In this document: one piece after another, positions 49,838 through 59,700 of the stretch
Layout of the letters: every line of letters starts with the position of its first letter
Position numbering within the stretch: the first letter of the stretch is position 1
Notes under the pieces: generated by a model
Database searches by the model: none
What the model saw: only the letters and a program-made list of their open reading frames with translations
What the model was told of the DNA's origin: nothing
Origin: Anaerolineales bacterium
GTDB taxonomy: Bacteria; Chloroflexota; Anaerolineae; Anaerolineales; Anaerolineaceae
Assembly: GCA_020060485.1 (NCBI GenBank)
Contig: JAGVAB010000141.1
Location: forward strand, 47,856-111,855
Reading direction: 5' to 3'
Length of the DNA: 64,000 bases
Position numbers and translations under genes: made by a program

Positions 49838-51514
49838 ATGCCATCTGAATTGGAGCAAGTCAAGGAAGTTTTACATTCCATATTTCCTTTTCGGCTGTTG
49901 AAGGAAGAACAGTTGGATCTTGTGCGCGAGCGCCTGCAAAGATTTGATCTGGAGAAGAACCAGTTCATCTGCAAGGAAGGCGAGGCGGCTGACCATCTTT
50001 TCATCATCCTGCGCGGCAAGGTCAGCCTGACCCGGTTTAACCAGGATGAGCAGAAGGAAGAATTGCTGGCGGTTCTGAAAACCGGCGATCTTCTTGGGCT
50101 GGATGCGCTTGAGGCAAAAGCCCGCTATTCAACATCTGGCAAGGCCATGACTGGCGTATCGATGTTGAAGATTTCCCTGAACGATCTGGAGATGCTGTAC
50201 AAGGATATCACTTTGCTGGAGGAAGGGCTGGCGATCCTGTATGACAGTTATCAGTCCCTGTTGTCTGTGCCTCTGGCCTGGCGGGAAGTGGATGAAGCAG
50301 TGTACTATCTCTCCCGCCGTCACCCGGCCTTCCTGGTGTTACGGTTTATTCCCTGGGCTCTGACGGGCATTGCGGCGGTGGTGGTGATCCTGATCCTGTT
50401 CTATCTGAGGATTAACACGATCGTGCCGTTCTTCGTAACCGGATTTGCGGTGGCAGGTTTCACTATTTGGGCGATCCTGAATTACATTGAATGGGGCAAT
50501 GATTATTCGATCATTACAGACCGGCGGGTGGTCTACCAGGAACGGGTGATCATGATCTATGACAGTCGCCAGGAAGCCCCGCTGGATGCCATTCTGGCGG
50601 TCAGCATAGATACATCCCAACTGGGACGCTGGCTGGGATATGGGGATGTGGTGGTGCGCACCTATACGGGCACGATCATCCTGCCCGATATCCGGCAGCC
50701 GGAGCTGGTGCTGGGTTTGCTGGAAGGGGAGTGGTTCCGGGCCAAGGCCGGATATGTGCGCGCTGAAAAACTGACCCGGGTGGAAGCCATCATCCGCGAG
50801 CGGCTGGGTATGGAAACAGATGATGTGCAAGTTGAAGAGGAACTGCCAGTCAAGACCATCATTGAACCAGGTAAACTGCAAAATATCCTGGCGAATATTT
50901 TCAAACTGCGCCATGAGGAAGGCGGGATGATCATTTACCGCACACATTGGGTACGGCTGGTGGCGCGTGCCTGGATACCCAGCCTGATCCTGCTGGGACT
51001 GTTCTTGTTGCTGGTGCTGGCTTTGCTGGGTCAGTTGGGAGGGTTAAAATTCCTTTCAGTGCTGCAATTTTCACTTCTGGCCAGCGTTTTCATTGGCACC
51101 TGGTGGGTGTATGAATATTTTGACTGGCGCAACGATGCTTATATTGTTACCGATGAAAACCTGGTAGACGTGAATAAAAAGCCGCTAGGCAGGGAAGAAA
51201 AACGGGCCGCACCTATTCGCAATGTGCAGAGCATTGAATTTGCACGTTTGGGTGTGCTGGGTTTGCTCCTGAACTTTGGGACAGTCAAGATACGGGTGGG
51301 GGATTCCGAGTTGACCTTCGATTATGTTTTCAACCCTTCCGAAGTGCAGCAAGAGATCTTTAAGCGCATGGCCAAACGGGATTACCAGCGCCGCCAGGCA
51401 GAGATCCTTGACGACCAGGCGCGCCTGGCAGACTGGATTGAAGCCTATCATAATGTGATGGTGCAGGAAAACCAGCATAATCTTGAGAACCCACTGCCTG
51501 AAGAAGAGAATTAA
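49838..51514 (+). CDS. Membrane protein: cyclic-nucleotide-binding domain plus two PH-like domains
   Basis: 558 residues. Residues about 15-125 form a CRP/cNMP-binding jelly roll (FICKEGEAADHLFIILRGKV, with the GEAAD...FIIL core, then LGLDALEAKARYSTSGKAM); the usual FGELAL phosphate-binding motif with Arg is not evident, so nucleotide binding is uncertain. Two membrane pairs (about 168-212 and 370-425) each precede a bPH2-like domain (TDRRVVYQERVIMIYDSRQE and TDENLVDVNKKPLGREEKRA). Cytosolic sensor plus membrane-proximal PH domains suggest regulation at the membrane. The architecture is not one I can name. Probable leaderless start. Confidence 0.85.
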   Translation: MPSELEQVKEVLHSIFPFRLLKEEQLDLVRERLQRFDLEKNQFICKEGEAADHLFIILRGKVSLTRFNQDEQKEELLAVLKTGDLLGLDALEAKARYSTSGKAMTGVSMLKISLNDLEMLYKDITLLEEGLAILYDSYQSLLSVPLAWREVDEAVYYLSRRHPAFLVLRFIPWALTGIAAVVVILILFYLRINTIVPFFVTGFAVAGFTIWAILNYIEWGNDYSIITDRRVVYQERVIMIYDSRQEAPLDAILAVSIDTSQLGRWLGYGDVVVRTYTGTIILPDIRQPELVLGLLEGEWFRAKAGYVRAEKLTRVEAIIRERLGMETDDVQVEEELPVKTIIEPGKLQNILANIFKLRHEEGGMIIYRTHWVRLVARAWIPSLILLGLFLLLVLALLGQLGGLKFLSVLQFSLLASVFIGTWWVYEYFDWRNDAYIVTDENLVDVNKKPLGREEKRAAPIRNVQSIEFARLGVLGLLLNFGTVKIRVGDSELTFDYVFNPSEVQQEIFKRMAKRDYQRRQAEILDDQARLADWIEAYHNVMVQENQHNLENPLPEEEN

Positions 51515-51562
51515 GGGTAAAATAGGGGACGAATATCGGTTTATTTGTGAGAGGATTTTGAT

Positions 51563-52075
51563 ATGGCAATTCGAGAAATTGTTAAAGTACCTGACCCAGT
51601 CTTGCGCCGAAAAGCGCATAAAGTGAGTGAATTTGACAAAGACTTGCAGGTTTTGATCGACGATATGATCGACACCATGCGGGATGAACCGGGTGTGGGT
51701 TTGGCCGCCCCTCAGGTGGGCATTTCCAGCAAAGTGGTCGTGGTTGAGTTTGGCGATGAAGAAGACCCGGAAAAACCGCAGCGATTATATACGGTTGTCA
51801 ATCCCGAGATCGTGGACAAATCGGAGGAGCAGGAGATGGGTATTGAGGGCTGCCTTTCCATCCCCGGACTGGTTGGCGAAGTGGAACGTCATTCCTCGAT
51901 TGTGGTTAAAGGCTTGAATCGGCATGGCCGGCCGATCAAGGTCAAAGCCAATGGCTGGCTGGCGCGCATCTTTCAACATGAGATCGACCACCTGAACGGG
52001 GTTTTGTTCACTGATCATGCCGTGCGTATCTGGCAGCCGGAAGCACAAGAAGAAGAGGAGTTTGTTTCAGGGTAA
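51563..52075 (+). CDS. def: Peptide deformylase
   Basis: Removes the N-formyl group from nascent proteins. 170 residues with all three signatures: GVGLAAPQVGIS (motif 1), EGCLSIPGL (motif 2, metal Cys) and QHEIDHLNGVLF (motif 3, HExxH). The last part (QEEEEFVSG) is acidic. GAGAGG precedes the ATG. The recF start overlaps the stop by one base (TAATG), so the two are coupled. Confidence 0.97.
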   Translation: MAIREIVKVPDPVLRRKAHKVSEFDKDLQVLIDDMIDTMRDEPGVGLAAPQVGISSKVVVVEFGDEEDPEKPQRLYTVVNPEIVDKSEEQEMGIEGCLSIPGLVGEVERHSSIVVKGLNRHGRPIKVKANGWLARIFQHEIDHLNGVLFTDHAVRIWQPEAQEEEEFVSG

Positions 52076-53274
52076 TGTTCCTTACCCATTTGTCGCTGAC
52101 GAATTTTCGTGCTTTTACCCGCCTGGACATGGACGTGCCCCGGCGGATTCTTTTGTTGGTGGGCGAGAATGCCCAGGGAAAGACCAGCCTGCTGGAGGCA
52201 ATATATTATCTGGCGACGTTCACCTCTTTCCATGCGCAGAGTGACCGTCAGTTGATCAATTTTCTGGCCCTGCATCAGCAGCCGGCCGTGTCCCGCCTGG
52301 TGGCCGATTATGAGCGGGAAGGCCGGCAGCACAAACTGGAAGTGCGCCTGATCCTTGAGTCGAATGGCAACGGCGGCACACGCCTGCGCAAAGAGATCCT
52401 GTTGGACGGGGTGCGGCGCACGGCCCAGCAGGCGGTGGGGGAATTCAATGCGGTCATCTTTCTGCCGCAAATGACCAGAATTCTCGAGGATGGGCCGGAA
52501 CAACGGCGACGGTATTTGAATATGGCCTTGACCCAGGTCATTTCCGGGTATGCGCAGGCCCTGGGTAAATATTCTCAGACCATTACCCAGCGCAACGCCT
52601 TGTTGAAACTGCTGTCTGAACGCGGCGGTGACCGTGAGCAGCTTGCCTATTGGGATGAACTGGTGAGCCAGTATGGCGCATTCCTGATCAAGGCGCGCAT
52701 TGAAGCCATCCTTGAATTGGAGCAGATCGCTGCCGATATTCACCGCCTGTTGACCGGAGAGCAGGAGGTGCTGCGCTTTGTTTACCTGCCGGCCTATGAC
52801 CCGCTGCCGAAACCAGAGAACCAGTTTGCCTTGCCTTTCACCATTCCGACAGACCGCAGCGGGTATTCGCGGGATGAAATCCAAACCGGCTTCCTGCGCA
52901 GGATGACCGAGCTGCGCAGTGAAGAGATTGCCCGCGGAATGACCACGATCGGCCCTCATCGGGATGAGCTGAGATTCCTGAGTAACGGGGTAGACCTGGG
53001 GAATTATGGTTCACGCGGTCAGGTGCGCACGGTGCTGCTCTCGCTGAAGCTGGCAGAAGTGGCATGGATGCGGCAAAAAACCGGCACCTGGCCGGTGCTT
53101 CTGCTGGATGAAATTCTGGCTGAACTGGATGTTCAGCGGCGCAAGGATGTGTTGACATATTTGACCAACAGCGATCAGATGCTGATGACCACCACCGACC
53201 TTGAATTGTTTGAAAAAACATTTGTTGATACCAGCACGGTGTGGAAGATTGGCGCCGGGCAGGTACTTGGCTGA
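52075..53274 (+). CDS. recF: DNA replication/repair protein RecF
   Basis: 399 residues, SMC-like ATPase that loads RecA at single-strand gaps. Walker A GENAQGKTSLLEAIYY (about 31-46), the RecF motif GPHRDELRF, ABC signature SRGQVRTVLLSLKLAEVAWM and Walker B VLLLDEILAELDVQRR (about 342-357) are complete. The ATG at 52075 shares its A with the def stop. It lies away from dnaA-dnaN-gyrB, its usual company, and follows def instead. Confidence 0.95.
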   Translation: MFLTHLSLTNFRAFTRLDMDVPRRILLLVGENAQGKTSLLEAIYYLATFTSFHAQSDRQLINFLALHQQPAVSRLVADYEREGRQHKLEVRLILESNGNGGTRLRKEILLDGVRRTAQQAVGEFNAVIFLPQMTRILEDGPEQRRRYLNMALTQVISGYAQALGKYSQTITQRNALLKLLSERGGDREQLAYWDELVSQYGAFLIKARIEAILELEQIAADIHRLLTGEQEVLRFVYLPAYDPLPKPENQFALPFTIPTDRSGYSRDEIQTGFLRRMTELRSEEIARGMTTIGPHRDELRFLSNGVDLGNYGSRGQVRTVLLSLKLAEVAWMRQKTGTWPVLLLDEILAELDVQRRKDVLTYLTNSDQMLMTTTDLELFEKTFVDTSTVWKIGAGQVLG

Positions 53275-53408
53275 TGGAATGATTGCAAGGGGGAAAATTC
53301 TTGAGGCACATATTAAGATCAGACAGACCGGGTTTGTGAGTTTCCGTTTTGCAGATGCAAAATTGCATTCAAGATGATATCATTAATAGAGGGAAAGGCT
53401 CCAGTTCG

Positions 53409-53512
53409 GCTCTCTGGGAATTGCCGTGAAAAAGAAGTTGGTGGAGTGTCTTTGGTGCGAAGCGCCAAAAACACCCCCATATCTACCATGCTTCACGGTT
53501 GTTCCCAAAGAC
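53409..53512 (-). repeat. Dispersed repeat, long copy (104 bp)
   Basis: Reverse-complement partner of the short copy at 7941-8006. It contains the extra 38 nt (53427-53464), bounded on both sides by the TTTTT run (AAAAA on this strand), which holds a small GGCGC/GCACC-type hairpin. It occupies the middle of the 332-nt gap 53275-53606 between recF and the glucokinase gene; the rest of that gap shows no gene. Confidence 0.8.
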
Positions 53513-53606
53513 CTTTTAGTTTTTCAAAAAAGTTCGTGTCGATGAAAATGTAGTTGAGGTTTGAAAGACAAAATCATTCCAGGGAATCAATCACGGAGGA
53601 AAGCTC

Positions 53607-54338
53607 ATGCAAGTACTAGGTATTGATATTGGCGGATCGGGTATCAAAGGCGCTCCAGTGGATGTAAGAACTGGAGAATTGCTTGCTGAACGCTTTCGTA
53701 TTGCTACGCCTCAGCCAGCCAGCCCTGAACCGGTTGCCAGAACTGTGGCCGAAATTGCCAGACACTTTGACTGGAATGGCCCCATCGGCTGTGGTTTTCC
53801 CGCAGTTGTTCAGCAGGGGATCACCCGCACGGCAGCCAATGTCGATAAGGCGTGGATTGACGCTGATGCCGCATGGCTGATCAGCGAAATCACGGGTTGT
53901 CCGGTGAAAGTGATGAATGATGCCGATGTAGCAGGATTGGCAGAGATGACATTTGGCGCAGGCCAGGGCCGCATGGGGGTGGTGCTGGTGGTAACGATTG
54001 GCACTGGTTTGGGAACAGCCTTGTTCACCAACGGCATGCTGCTGCCCAATACGGAGTTGGGGCACATTGAGATTGATGGCAAAGATGCAGAATTATTAGC
54101 CTCTGATGCTGCCCGTAAGCGTGAAGATCTTTCCTGGAATATTTGGGCTGCGAGATTTGATACCTATTTGAATCGCCTGCAGGCATTGATCTGGCCTGAT
54201 TTGATCATCCTGGGCGGCGGGGCAAGTAAAAAGTATGAAAAATTCGCTCCTTATTTGACTGTGAAAACGGAAATCGTGATTGCCGAAGCCCTAAATGAAG
54301 CGGGCATCATTGGGGCGGCCCTGGCCGGAAAGCCTTAA
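53607..54338 (+). CDS. ppgK: Polyphosphate glucokinase (ROK family)
   Basis: 243 residues, GGAGGAAAG site. N-terminal phosphate loop [17 protein letters not shown], then [16 protein letters not shown] with the catalytic Asp, phosphate-2 [16 protein letters not shown], and [17 protein letters not shown], which is the polyphosphate-glucokinase version of the ROK signature (GHIEI in place of the CxCGxxGC zinc motif). Phosphorylates glucose with polyphosphate and usually ATP. Full family length. It stands alone between recF and rsmG. Confidence 0.93.
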   Translation: MQVLGIDIGGSGIKGAPVDVRTGELLAERFRIATPQPASPEPVARTVAEIARHFDWNGPIGCGFPAVVQQGITRTAANVDKAWIDADAAWLISEITGCPVKVMNDADVAGLAEMTFGAGQGRMGVVLVVTIGTGLGTALFTNGMLLPNTELGHIEIDGKDAELLASDAARKREDLSWNIWAARFDTYLNRLQALIWPDLIILGGGASKKYEKFAPYLTVKTEIVIAEALNEAGIIGAALAGKP

Positions 54339-54352
54339 GGATATTCGCATAT

Positions 54353-54386
54353 ACAAAGCGCTTAGGTTCAATCTTGAGCGCTTTGT
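54353..54386. terminator. Hairpin between convergent ppgK and rsmG, no U-tract
   Basis: ACAAAGCGCT (54353-54362) with AGCGCTTTGT (54377-54386), a perfect 10-bp stem with a 14-nt loop, 14 nt after the ppgK stop and 14 nt before the end of rsmG. It probably serves both genes. Confidence 0.55.
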
Positions 54387-54400
54387 GTGTGCCCTCATTT

Positions 54401-55111
54401 TCACAGCGGTTCTTTTAAGGGAATGCCAACCCTTCGGGGGTATTTTGCGGGGGTGGCGGCAACTTTATCGACTACGATCAGGTAGCGTTCTTCCACCACA
54501 CCTGGTAGGGTAAGATGATGAAGCTGCCGTAAATGGCCGCCCAAGAGACGCATGGCTTTCTCGGCTTGATGGGCTTCCATTGGGCCCGAATGCCCTTTTT
54601 GGGCAAGTATACTCCCCTTAACTTTGACCAGCGGTAACAGGTATTCCACCAGGGTGGGCAGGCCGGCAACTGCGCGGGCAACAGCCCAGTCGTATTGTTC
54701 CCTGTGTTCTTTGGATTGTCCAACTTCTTCAGCGCGTGACTGCACCACAAGTACGTTTTCCAGTTTGAGTGTGTCAACGACGTGCTGGCAGAACTGCACT
54801 TTTTTACCCACCGATTCCACCAGGGTTAATTGCATGCCTGGCATGAGAATTTTCAAAGGGATGCCGGGGAAGCCGCCGCCGGTGCCAACGTCGATCAAAC
54901 GTTTGGGCGGGTTTTCGCCCATTGCTTGCAGGCAGCTTAGCGAATCCAGAAAATGTTTGACACGGATGCCTTCTTCATCACGGATGGCGGTCAGGTTCAT
55001 CCGGGCATTCCATTCCATCAGTTGCTGTTCATAGCATTCGAACGCAGCTAATTGTTTGGGCGTGATGGTCATCCCCAGAAGGTTTTGAATGTCTTGTGCC
55101 AGTTTTTCCAT
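54401..55111 (-). CDS. rsmG: 16S rRNA m7G527 methyltransferase
   Basis: 236 residues. SAM loop LIDVGTGGGFPGIPLKI (about 70-86), motif VESVGKKVQFC, and RAEE...YDWAVARAVAGLPTLVEYLLPLVK. Full family length. It would methylate G527 of 16S rRNA; loss in other bacteria gives low-level streptomycin resistance. A TATAAT lies 10 nt before the ATG on the minus strand. Confidence 0.96.
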   Translation of the reverse strand: MEKLAQDIQNLLGMTITPKQLAAFECYEQQLMEWNARMNLTAIRDEEGIRVKHFLDSLSCLQAMGENPPKRLIDVGTGGGFPGIPLKILMPGMQLTLVESVGKKVQFCQHVVDTLKLENVLVVQSRAEEVGQSKEHREQYDWAVARAVAGLPTLVEYLLPLVKVKGSILAQKGHSGPMEAHQAEKAMRLLGGHLRQLHHLTLPGVVEERYLIVVDKVAATPAKYPRRVGIPLKEPL

Positions 55112-55121
55112 AGATTTTCTG

Positions 55122-55127
55122 ATTATA
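55122..55127 (-). promoter_or_regulatory. -10 element 10 nt before rsmG
   Basis: A perfect TATAAT on the minus strand (55127 to 55122), then CAGAAAATCT and the ATG. The predicted 5' UTR is only a few nucleotides and has no ribosome site. Confidence 0.42.
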
Positions 55128-55322
55128 CCTTGTTCTCTGTGGCAGGCCTGATGATTACAGGGAGGCGTATTGAAAAACCCATCAGCGAACAGGAAAGAAG
55201 AAAAACATCGATGTTATACTTACATGGATATCTGGGAAATGCCCAGGCTACTACGCATAAAGCTACTTTCCAAAGAACCATACTCACATTTCAAAAAGAA
55301 CAGGCATGTGGTCGGTAGAATA

Positions 55323-55952
55323 ATGACAAATAAAATCAGGGCAGTGATCTGGGACATGGGGGGTGTCATCCTGCGTGGCGGAGGCGATTTCTCCTCCCGG
55401 GAGAGGCTGGTTCAGCGCCTGGGGATTGAACGCTCCCATTTGGAGGAGCTTGTATTTAATTCCGAATCCTCGCGTCAGTCATTGCTCGGCGAGATTAGCG
55501 AAGATGAGCATTGGCAGCAGGTGGGCAGCATGCTGGGGCTCTCGGGCGAGGCGCTTGTAAAGGCCCGGCGCGAGTTTTGGTGTGACAGCCAACTGGACGG
55601 CGAGCTGGTGGCTTTTATTGACTCTCTGCGCCCCCGGTATCAGACTGGATTGCTTAGCAATGCCTGGAAAGGCACCCGGGAGTCGGTTGGTTCAAAGTTT
55701 GCCTTTCTGCATGTTTTCGACGTCAGTGTGTTTTCCGATGAAGTGGGCATGATGAAACCTGACCCAGCTTTTTACCAATGGATTTTGGGCCGGTTGGACA
55801 TTCAGCCTGGTGAGGCGGCCTTCATTGACGACATGGCCGAGAATGTGGAAGCAGCGCAATTGTTGGGGATGACCGGCATCATTTTCCGTTCGCGAAAGCA
55901 GACCCTGACGGCCCTGGCTGAGATCCTGCCCGACATTCAACCAATCGAATAA
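55323..55952 (+). CDS. HAD-superfamily hydrolase
   Basis: 209 residues from the ATG at 55323. Motif I IWDMGGVILRG (Asp11 and a Gly in place of the usual second Asp), motif II LLSNAWKGT, motif III Lys in MMKPDPAFYQW and motif IV FIDDMAENVEAA. The cap domain is helical. The D-x-G form of motif I is seen in subfamilies such as alpha-D-glucose-1-phosphate phosphatase YihX. The upstream in-frame extension is not supported. The next gene starts 15 nt later. Substrate not known. Confidence 0.88.
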   Translation: MTNKIRAVIWDMGGVILRGGGDFSSRERLVQRLGIERSHLEELVFNSESSRQSLLGEISEDEHWQQVGSMLGLSGEALVKARREFWCDSQLDGELVAFIDSLRPRYQTGLLSNAWKGTRESVGSKFAFLHVFDVSVFSDEVGMMKPDPAFYQWILGRLDIQPGEAAFIDDMAENVEAAQLLGMTGIIFRSRKQTLTALAEILPDIQPIE

Positions 55953-55967
55953 GTAAGGACGACACAG

Positions 55968-56612
55968 GTGATTTCGAAGGATTCAATCCCCGGCGTCTCG
56001 CAGTTAACAAGCGAGGCTCTGATCCGACTGGCTGTTGTTGCTGATACGCATGTACCGGATCAGGCTGAGGGTTTGCCGCCAGGGTTTGTTGAAGAACTGG
56101 CGAAGTGGAAAGTGACGGCAGTTTTGCATGCCGGCGATATTTGCATTAAAGCGGTATTGGAGGAGCTTTCACAGGTTGCCCCGGTAATCGCGGTGCGCGG
56201 AAACCGGGATGTGATTTTTGCCAGGCAACTGCCCCTGGTGGCGCGGGCAGAATTTGGCGGAGTAAAACTGGCATTAATGCATGGACATGGCGGTTTTTTG
56301 CATTATCTGGGTGATAAAATCCGTTATTACCACAGTGGGTATCAGCTTGAACGTTACAAAGAACTTTTGTTATCAGTGGCACCAGAGGCGGATGTGATCG
56401 TCTTTGGGCACACACATACACCTGAACTTGCATGGCACCAAAAGCGGCTTTTATTCAATCCCGGAAGTTTGATCGGTGCGCAGCGGTTCAAGCCGGTGTA
56501 CGGTATACTGGAGATGCGGGCAGATGGAGGGGTCAATGGCAAGCATATTTTCATGGAAGGGTGGGAAAGAAAAGGGCGACATTGGCAGAAAACTGGCGGG
56601 CAAAAAGATTGA
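55968..56612 (+). CDS. YfcE/MJ0936-type metallophosphoesterase
   Basis: 214 residues starting with GTG at 55968 after AAGGACGACACAG. Metal-binding motifs in order: VADTHVPDQ (D-x-H), HAGDI, VRGNRD, ALMHGHG and FGHTHTPEL. All ligands of the calcineurin-like phosphodiesterase site are present. Small size and order fit the YfcE family of phosphodiesterases. The rpoB promoter's -35 (56609-56614) overlaps its stop codon. Confidence 0.92.
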   Translation: MISKDSIPGVSQLTSEALIRLAVVADTHVPDQAEGLPPGFVEELAKWKVTAVLHAGDICIKAVLEELSQVAPVIAVRGNRDVIFARQLPLVARAEFGGVKLALMHGHGGFLHYLGDKIRYYHSGYQLERYKELLLSVAPEADVIVFGHTHTPELAWHQKRLLFNPGSLIGAQRFKPVYGILEMRADGGVNGKHIFMEGWERKGRHWQKTGGQKD

Positions 56613-56637
56613 CCGATAAATAAAAGATTGATATAAT
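56609..56637 (+). promoter_or_regulatory. rpoB promoter
   Basis: TTGACC (56609-56614), 17 nt, TATAAT (56632-56637). It overlaps the stop codon of the preceding gene and gives a leader of about 85 nt before the rpoB ATG at 56729. Confidence 0.83.
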
Positions 56638-56649
56638 GAGTGTTTGTGC

Positions 56650-56683
56650 ATTCTGACACCGAATAATCAGAATTCGGCGTGTC
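56650..56683 (+). promoter_or_regulatory. Mutually exclusive hairpins in the rpoB leader
   Basis: Hairpin A: ATTCTGA (56650-56656) with TCAGAAT (56667-56673). Hairpin B: GACACCGAAT (56655-56664) with ATTCG (56672-56676) and GTGTC (56679-56683), with a 2-nt bulge. The two overlap and cannot form together. B is followed by GTTTGTTTGTT, a T-rich stretch. This looks like a terminator/antiterminator pair. Confidence 0.5.
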
Positions 56684-56728
56684 GTTTGTTTGTTAATTGA
56701 CCGAATAATTTTCCCACAGGAGAGACCC

Positions 56729-59700
56729 ATGGCAGATCTTGTGCCGACAAAGTCTTACGCACGAATTCCCGTCATTTACGATCTTCCCAAAATGATCGAA
56801 GTGCAGCTTGAATCTTTCTTACGCTTGAAAGCTGAGGGGCTGACCGATCTTTTTGCAGAAATTTCTCCCATCGAATCCTACAATAAGGGGATGAAACTTT
56901 TCTTCCCCAGCACAAAGCCCGAATCCGAGGGGTTGAGATACTGGTTTGGCGAGCCCAAGTATTCCATCGAGGAATGTGTTGAGCGCGACCTGACATACGC
57001 CAGCCCGATGTATGTTTCTGTTCTGTTGGCTGGGCCTGAAGTTGCGGAGCCGATCAAGCAGGATATTTTCCTGGGCGATTTTCCCGAGATGACGGAAAAA
57101 GGTACCTTCATTATCAATGGCACCGAGCGTGTGGTCGTTTCGCAATTAATCCGTTCGCCGGGTGTGTACTTTGAAGCGCCGACGGACCGCGCCACTGGAC
57201 GGCGGCTGGCAATGGCCAAGCTGATCCCGGATCGCGGGGCATGGATGGAATTTGAGACCCGCAAGAATGATTACATCATTCTAAAATTCAACCGCAAGCG
57301 TACTGTGCCGATCACCATCTTTCTGCGCGCGCTGGCCGTTGTGGACGATGGTTTGACCGAATCGCCGATCAAGACCGGCTCGGATGAAGAATTGTTGTCC
57401 TTGTTCCAGGATGTGGACAATGACCCCGACCGGTTGTTCATTGCTTCCAGCTTCCGCCAGGAACCTGTGTGGGAACTGGAAAACGGGCAGACAATTGCTG
57501 AAGCCTCACTGCTGGAGTTTTTCAAACGCATGCGCCCGGGCGACCCCGCCACTATTGAAAATGCCAAACAGTTCCTGGAGGAGCAGATCTTTGACCAGCG
57601 TCATTATGACCTGGAAAAGGTTGGCCGTTACAAATTGAACCAGAAACTGGATTTGACCGCCCATATTCCCATCTCGCACCGCACGGTGACCAAATGGGAC
57701 GTGGTGTATCTTGTGCGCCGGTTGATTATGATCAACAATGAGACCGAGGACAAGGATGACATTGACCACCTTGGCAACCGCCGGGTTAAGACAGTTGGCG
57801 AATTGATCCAGAACAAGCTGCGGGTTGGCTTGCGCCGCATGGAGCGGGTGATCAAGGAACGCATGTCGATCCGCGATCAGGACAATGTTTCGCCAGTCAG
57901 TCTGATCAATATTCGCCCAGTGGTGGCTTCTTTGCGCGAGTTCTTTGGCTCGAGCCAGCTTTCCCAATTCATGGACCAGACCAACCCGCTGGCAGAACTG
58001 CGTCACAAACGCACCCTGTCGGCATTGGGGCCTGGCGGTTTGCGCCGTGAACGCGCCGGCTTTGACGTGCGCGATGTGCACCATTCGCATTATGGACGCA
58101 TTTGCCCGATTGAAACGCCGGAAGGCCCCAACATTGGTTTGATTGGCCGTCTGGCGACTTTCGCCCGGGTGAATGAGTATGGTTTCATTGAAACACCTTA
58201 CAGCAAAGTGCTGAAGGTCATTTCTTCCAGCCACAACGAGCTGGAAGGACGCACGTTGCGAGAAGCAGTGACCGACCCTTCAACCGGGGCGGTTGTTGCC
58301 GAAGCGGGTGTACGTGTGACGCCGGAACTGGCAAAAGAGATTCGCAAAACAAAACTGGCATCGATTATGGTGGAGCCTTTTGTTTCAATGGACGCGACCA
58401 CGATCGAATACCTTTCGGCAGATGCCGAGGATAAATTTGTCATCGCCCAGGCAAACGCTGAATTGAACGAGTTCAATGAGTTCGTCAGCCAGCGCATTTC
58501 CTGCCGGTATCATTCTGATTTCGTTACCCGCAGTCCAGACGAGATCAATTATATGGATGTTGCTCCGCATCAGGTGGTGGGCGTCAGCGCCTCGTTGATC
58601 CCCTTCCTGGAGCATGATGATGCAAACCGGGCATTGATGGGTTCGAATATGATGGCCCAGGCCGTGCCTTTGATCCAGCCGGATATTCCCACTGTTTCAA
58701 CCGGCATGGAGAAATACGCAGCGATCGACTCTGGCCAGGTGCTGGTGGCTGAGGAAGATGGCGACATCGTTTCTGTGACTGGCCGCAAGATCGTGGTGCG
58801 TGGTCAAAGCACCGGTATTCGGGAATATTTGCTGCGGAAATATCAGCGTTCAAACCAGAGCACATGCATCGACCAACGGCCAGCAGTGATCAAGGGCCAG
58901 CGGGTGCATCGCGGGGATGTCCTTGCTGATTCTTCCTCGACTGCAGATGGCAAGCTGGCTTTGGGTCAGAATGTGGTGGTGGCCTTCCTCTCCTGGGAAG
59001 GCGGCAACTTTGAGGATGCAGTACTCATTTCAGAACGCCTGGTTCAGGCAGACCGCTTTACTTCGGTGCATGTTGAAAAACATGAGGTGGAAGCTCGCGA
59101 TACCAAACTGGGGCCTGAAGAGATCACACGTGATATTCCCAATGTCGGTGAGGAAGCCATCAAAGACCTGGATGTGGATGGCATCATCCGCATCGGCGCA
59201 GAAGTTGGCCCGAATGATATTCTGGTTGGCAAGATCACGCCCAAGGGCGAGAAGGAACTGACCCCCGAAGAACGCTTGCTGCGTGCCATCTTTGGTGAGA
59301 AATCCCGGGATGTCAAGGACACTTCCCTGCGTATGCCGCATGGTGAGCGCGGCAAAGTGGTGGATGTAAAGGTCTTCACTCGCAAGGATAATGCAGACCT
59401 TTCGGCGGGTGTGGACATGATGGTACGGGTCTCGGTTGCCCAACGGCGCAAACTGACTACAGGCGATAAAATGGCAGGACGCCACGGTAACAAGGGTGTT
59501 GTGTCTCGCGTTGTGGCAGTTGAGGACATGCCTTTTCTGGAAGACGGCACACCGGTAGATATTATTTTGAATCCGCTGGGTGTACCAGGGCGTATGAACA
59601 TTGGTCAGATTCTGGAAGCACATCTGGGCTGGGCATCACAGCGGCTTGGTTTCCGGGCGATTGTGCCGGTCTTTGATGGCGCAAATGAACACGAAATTGA

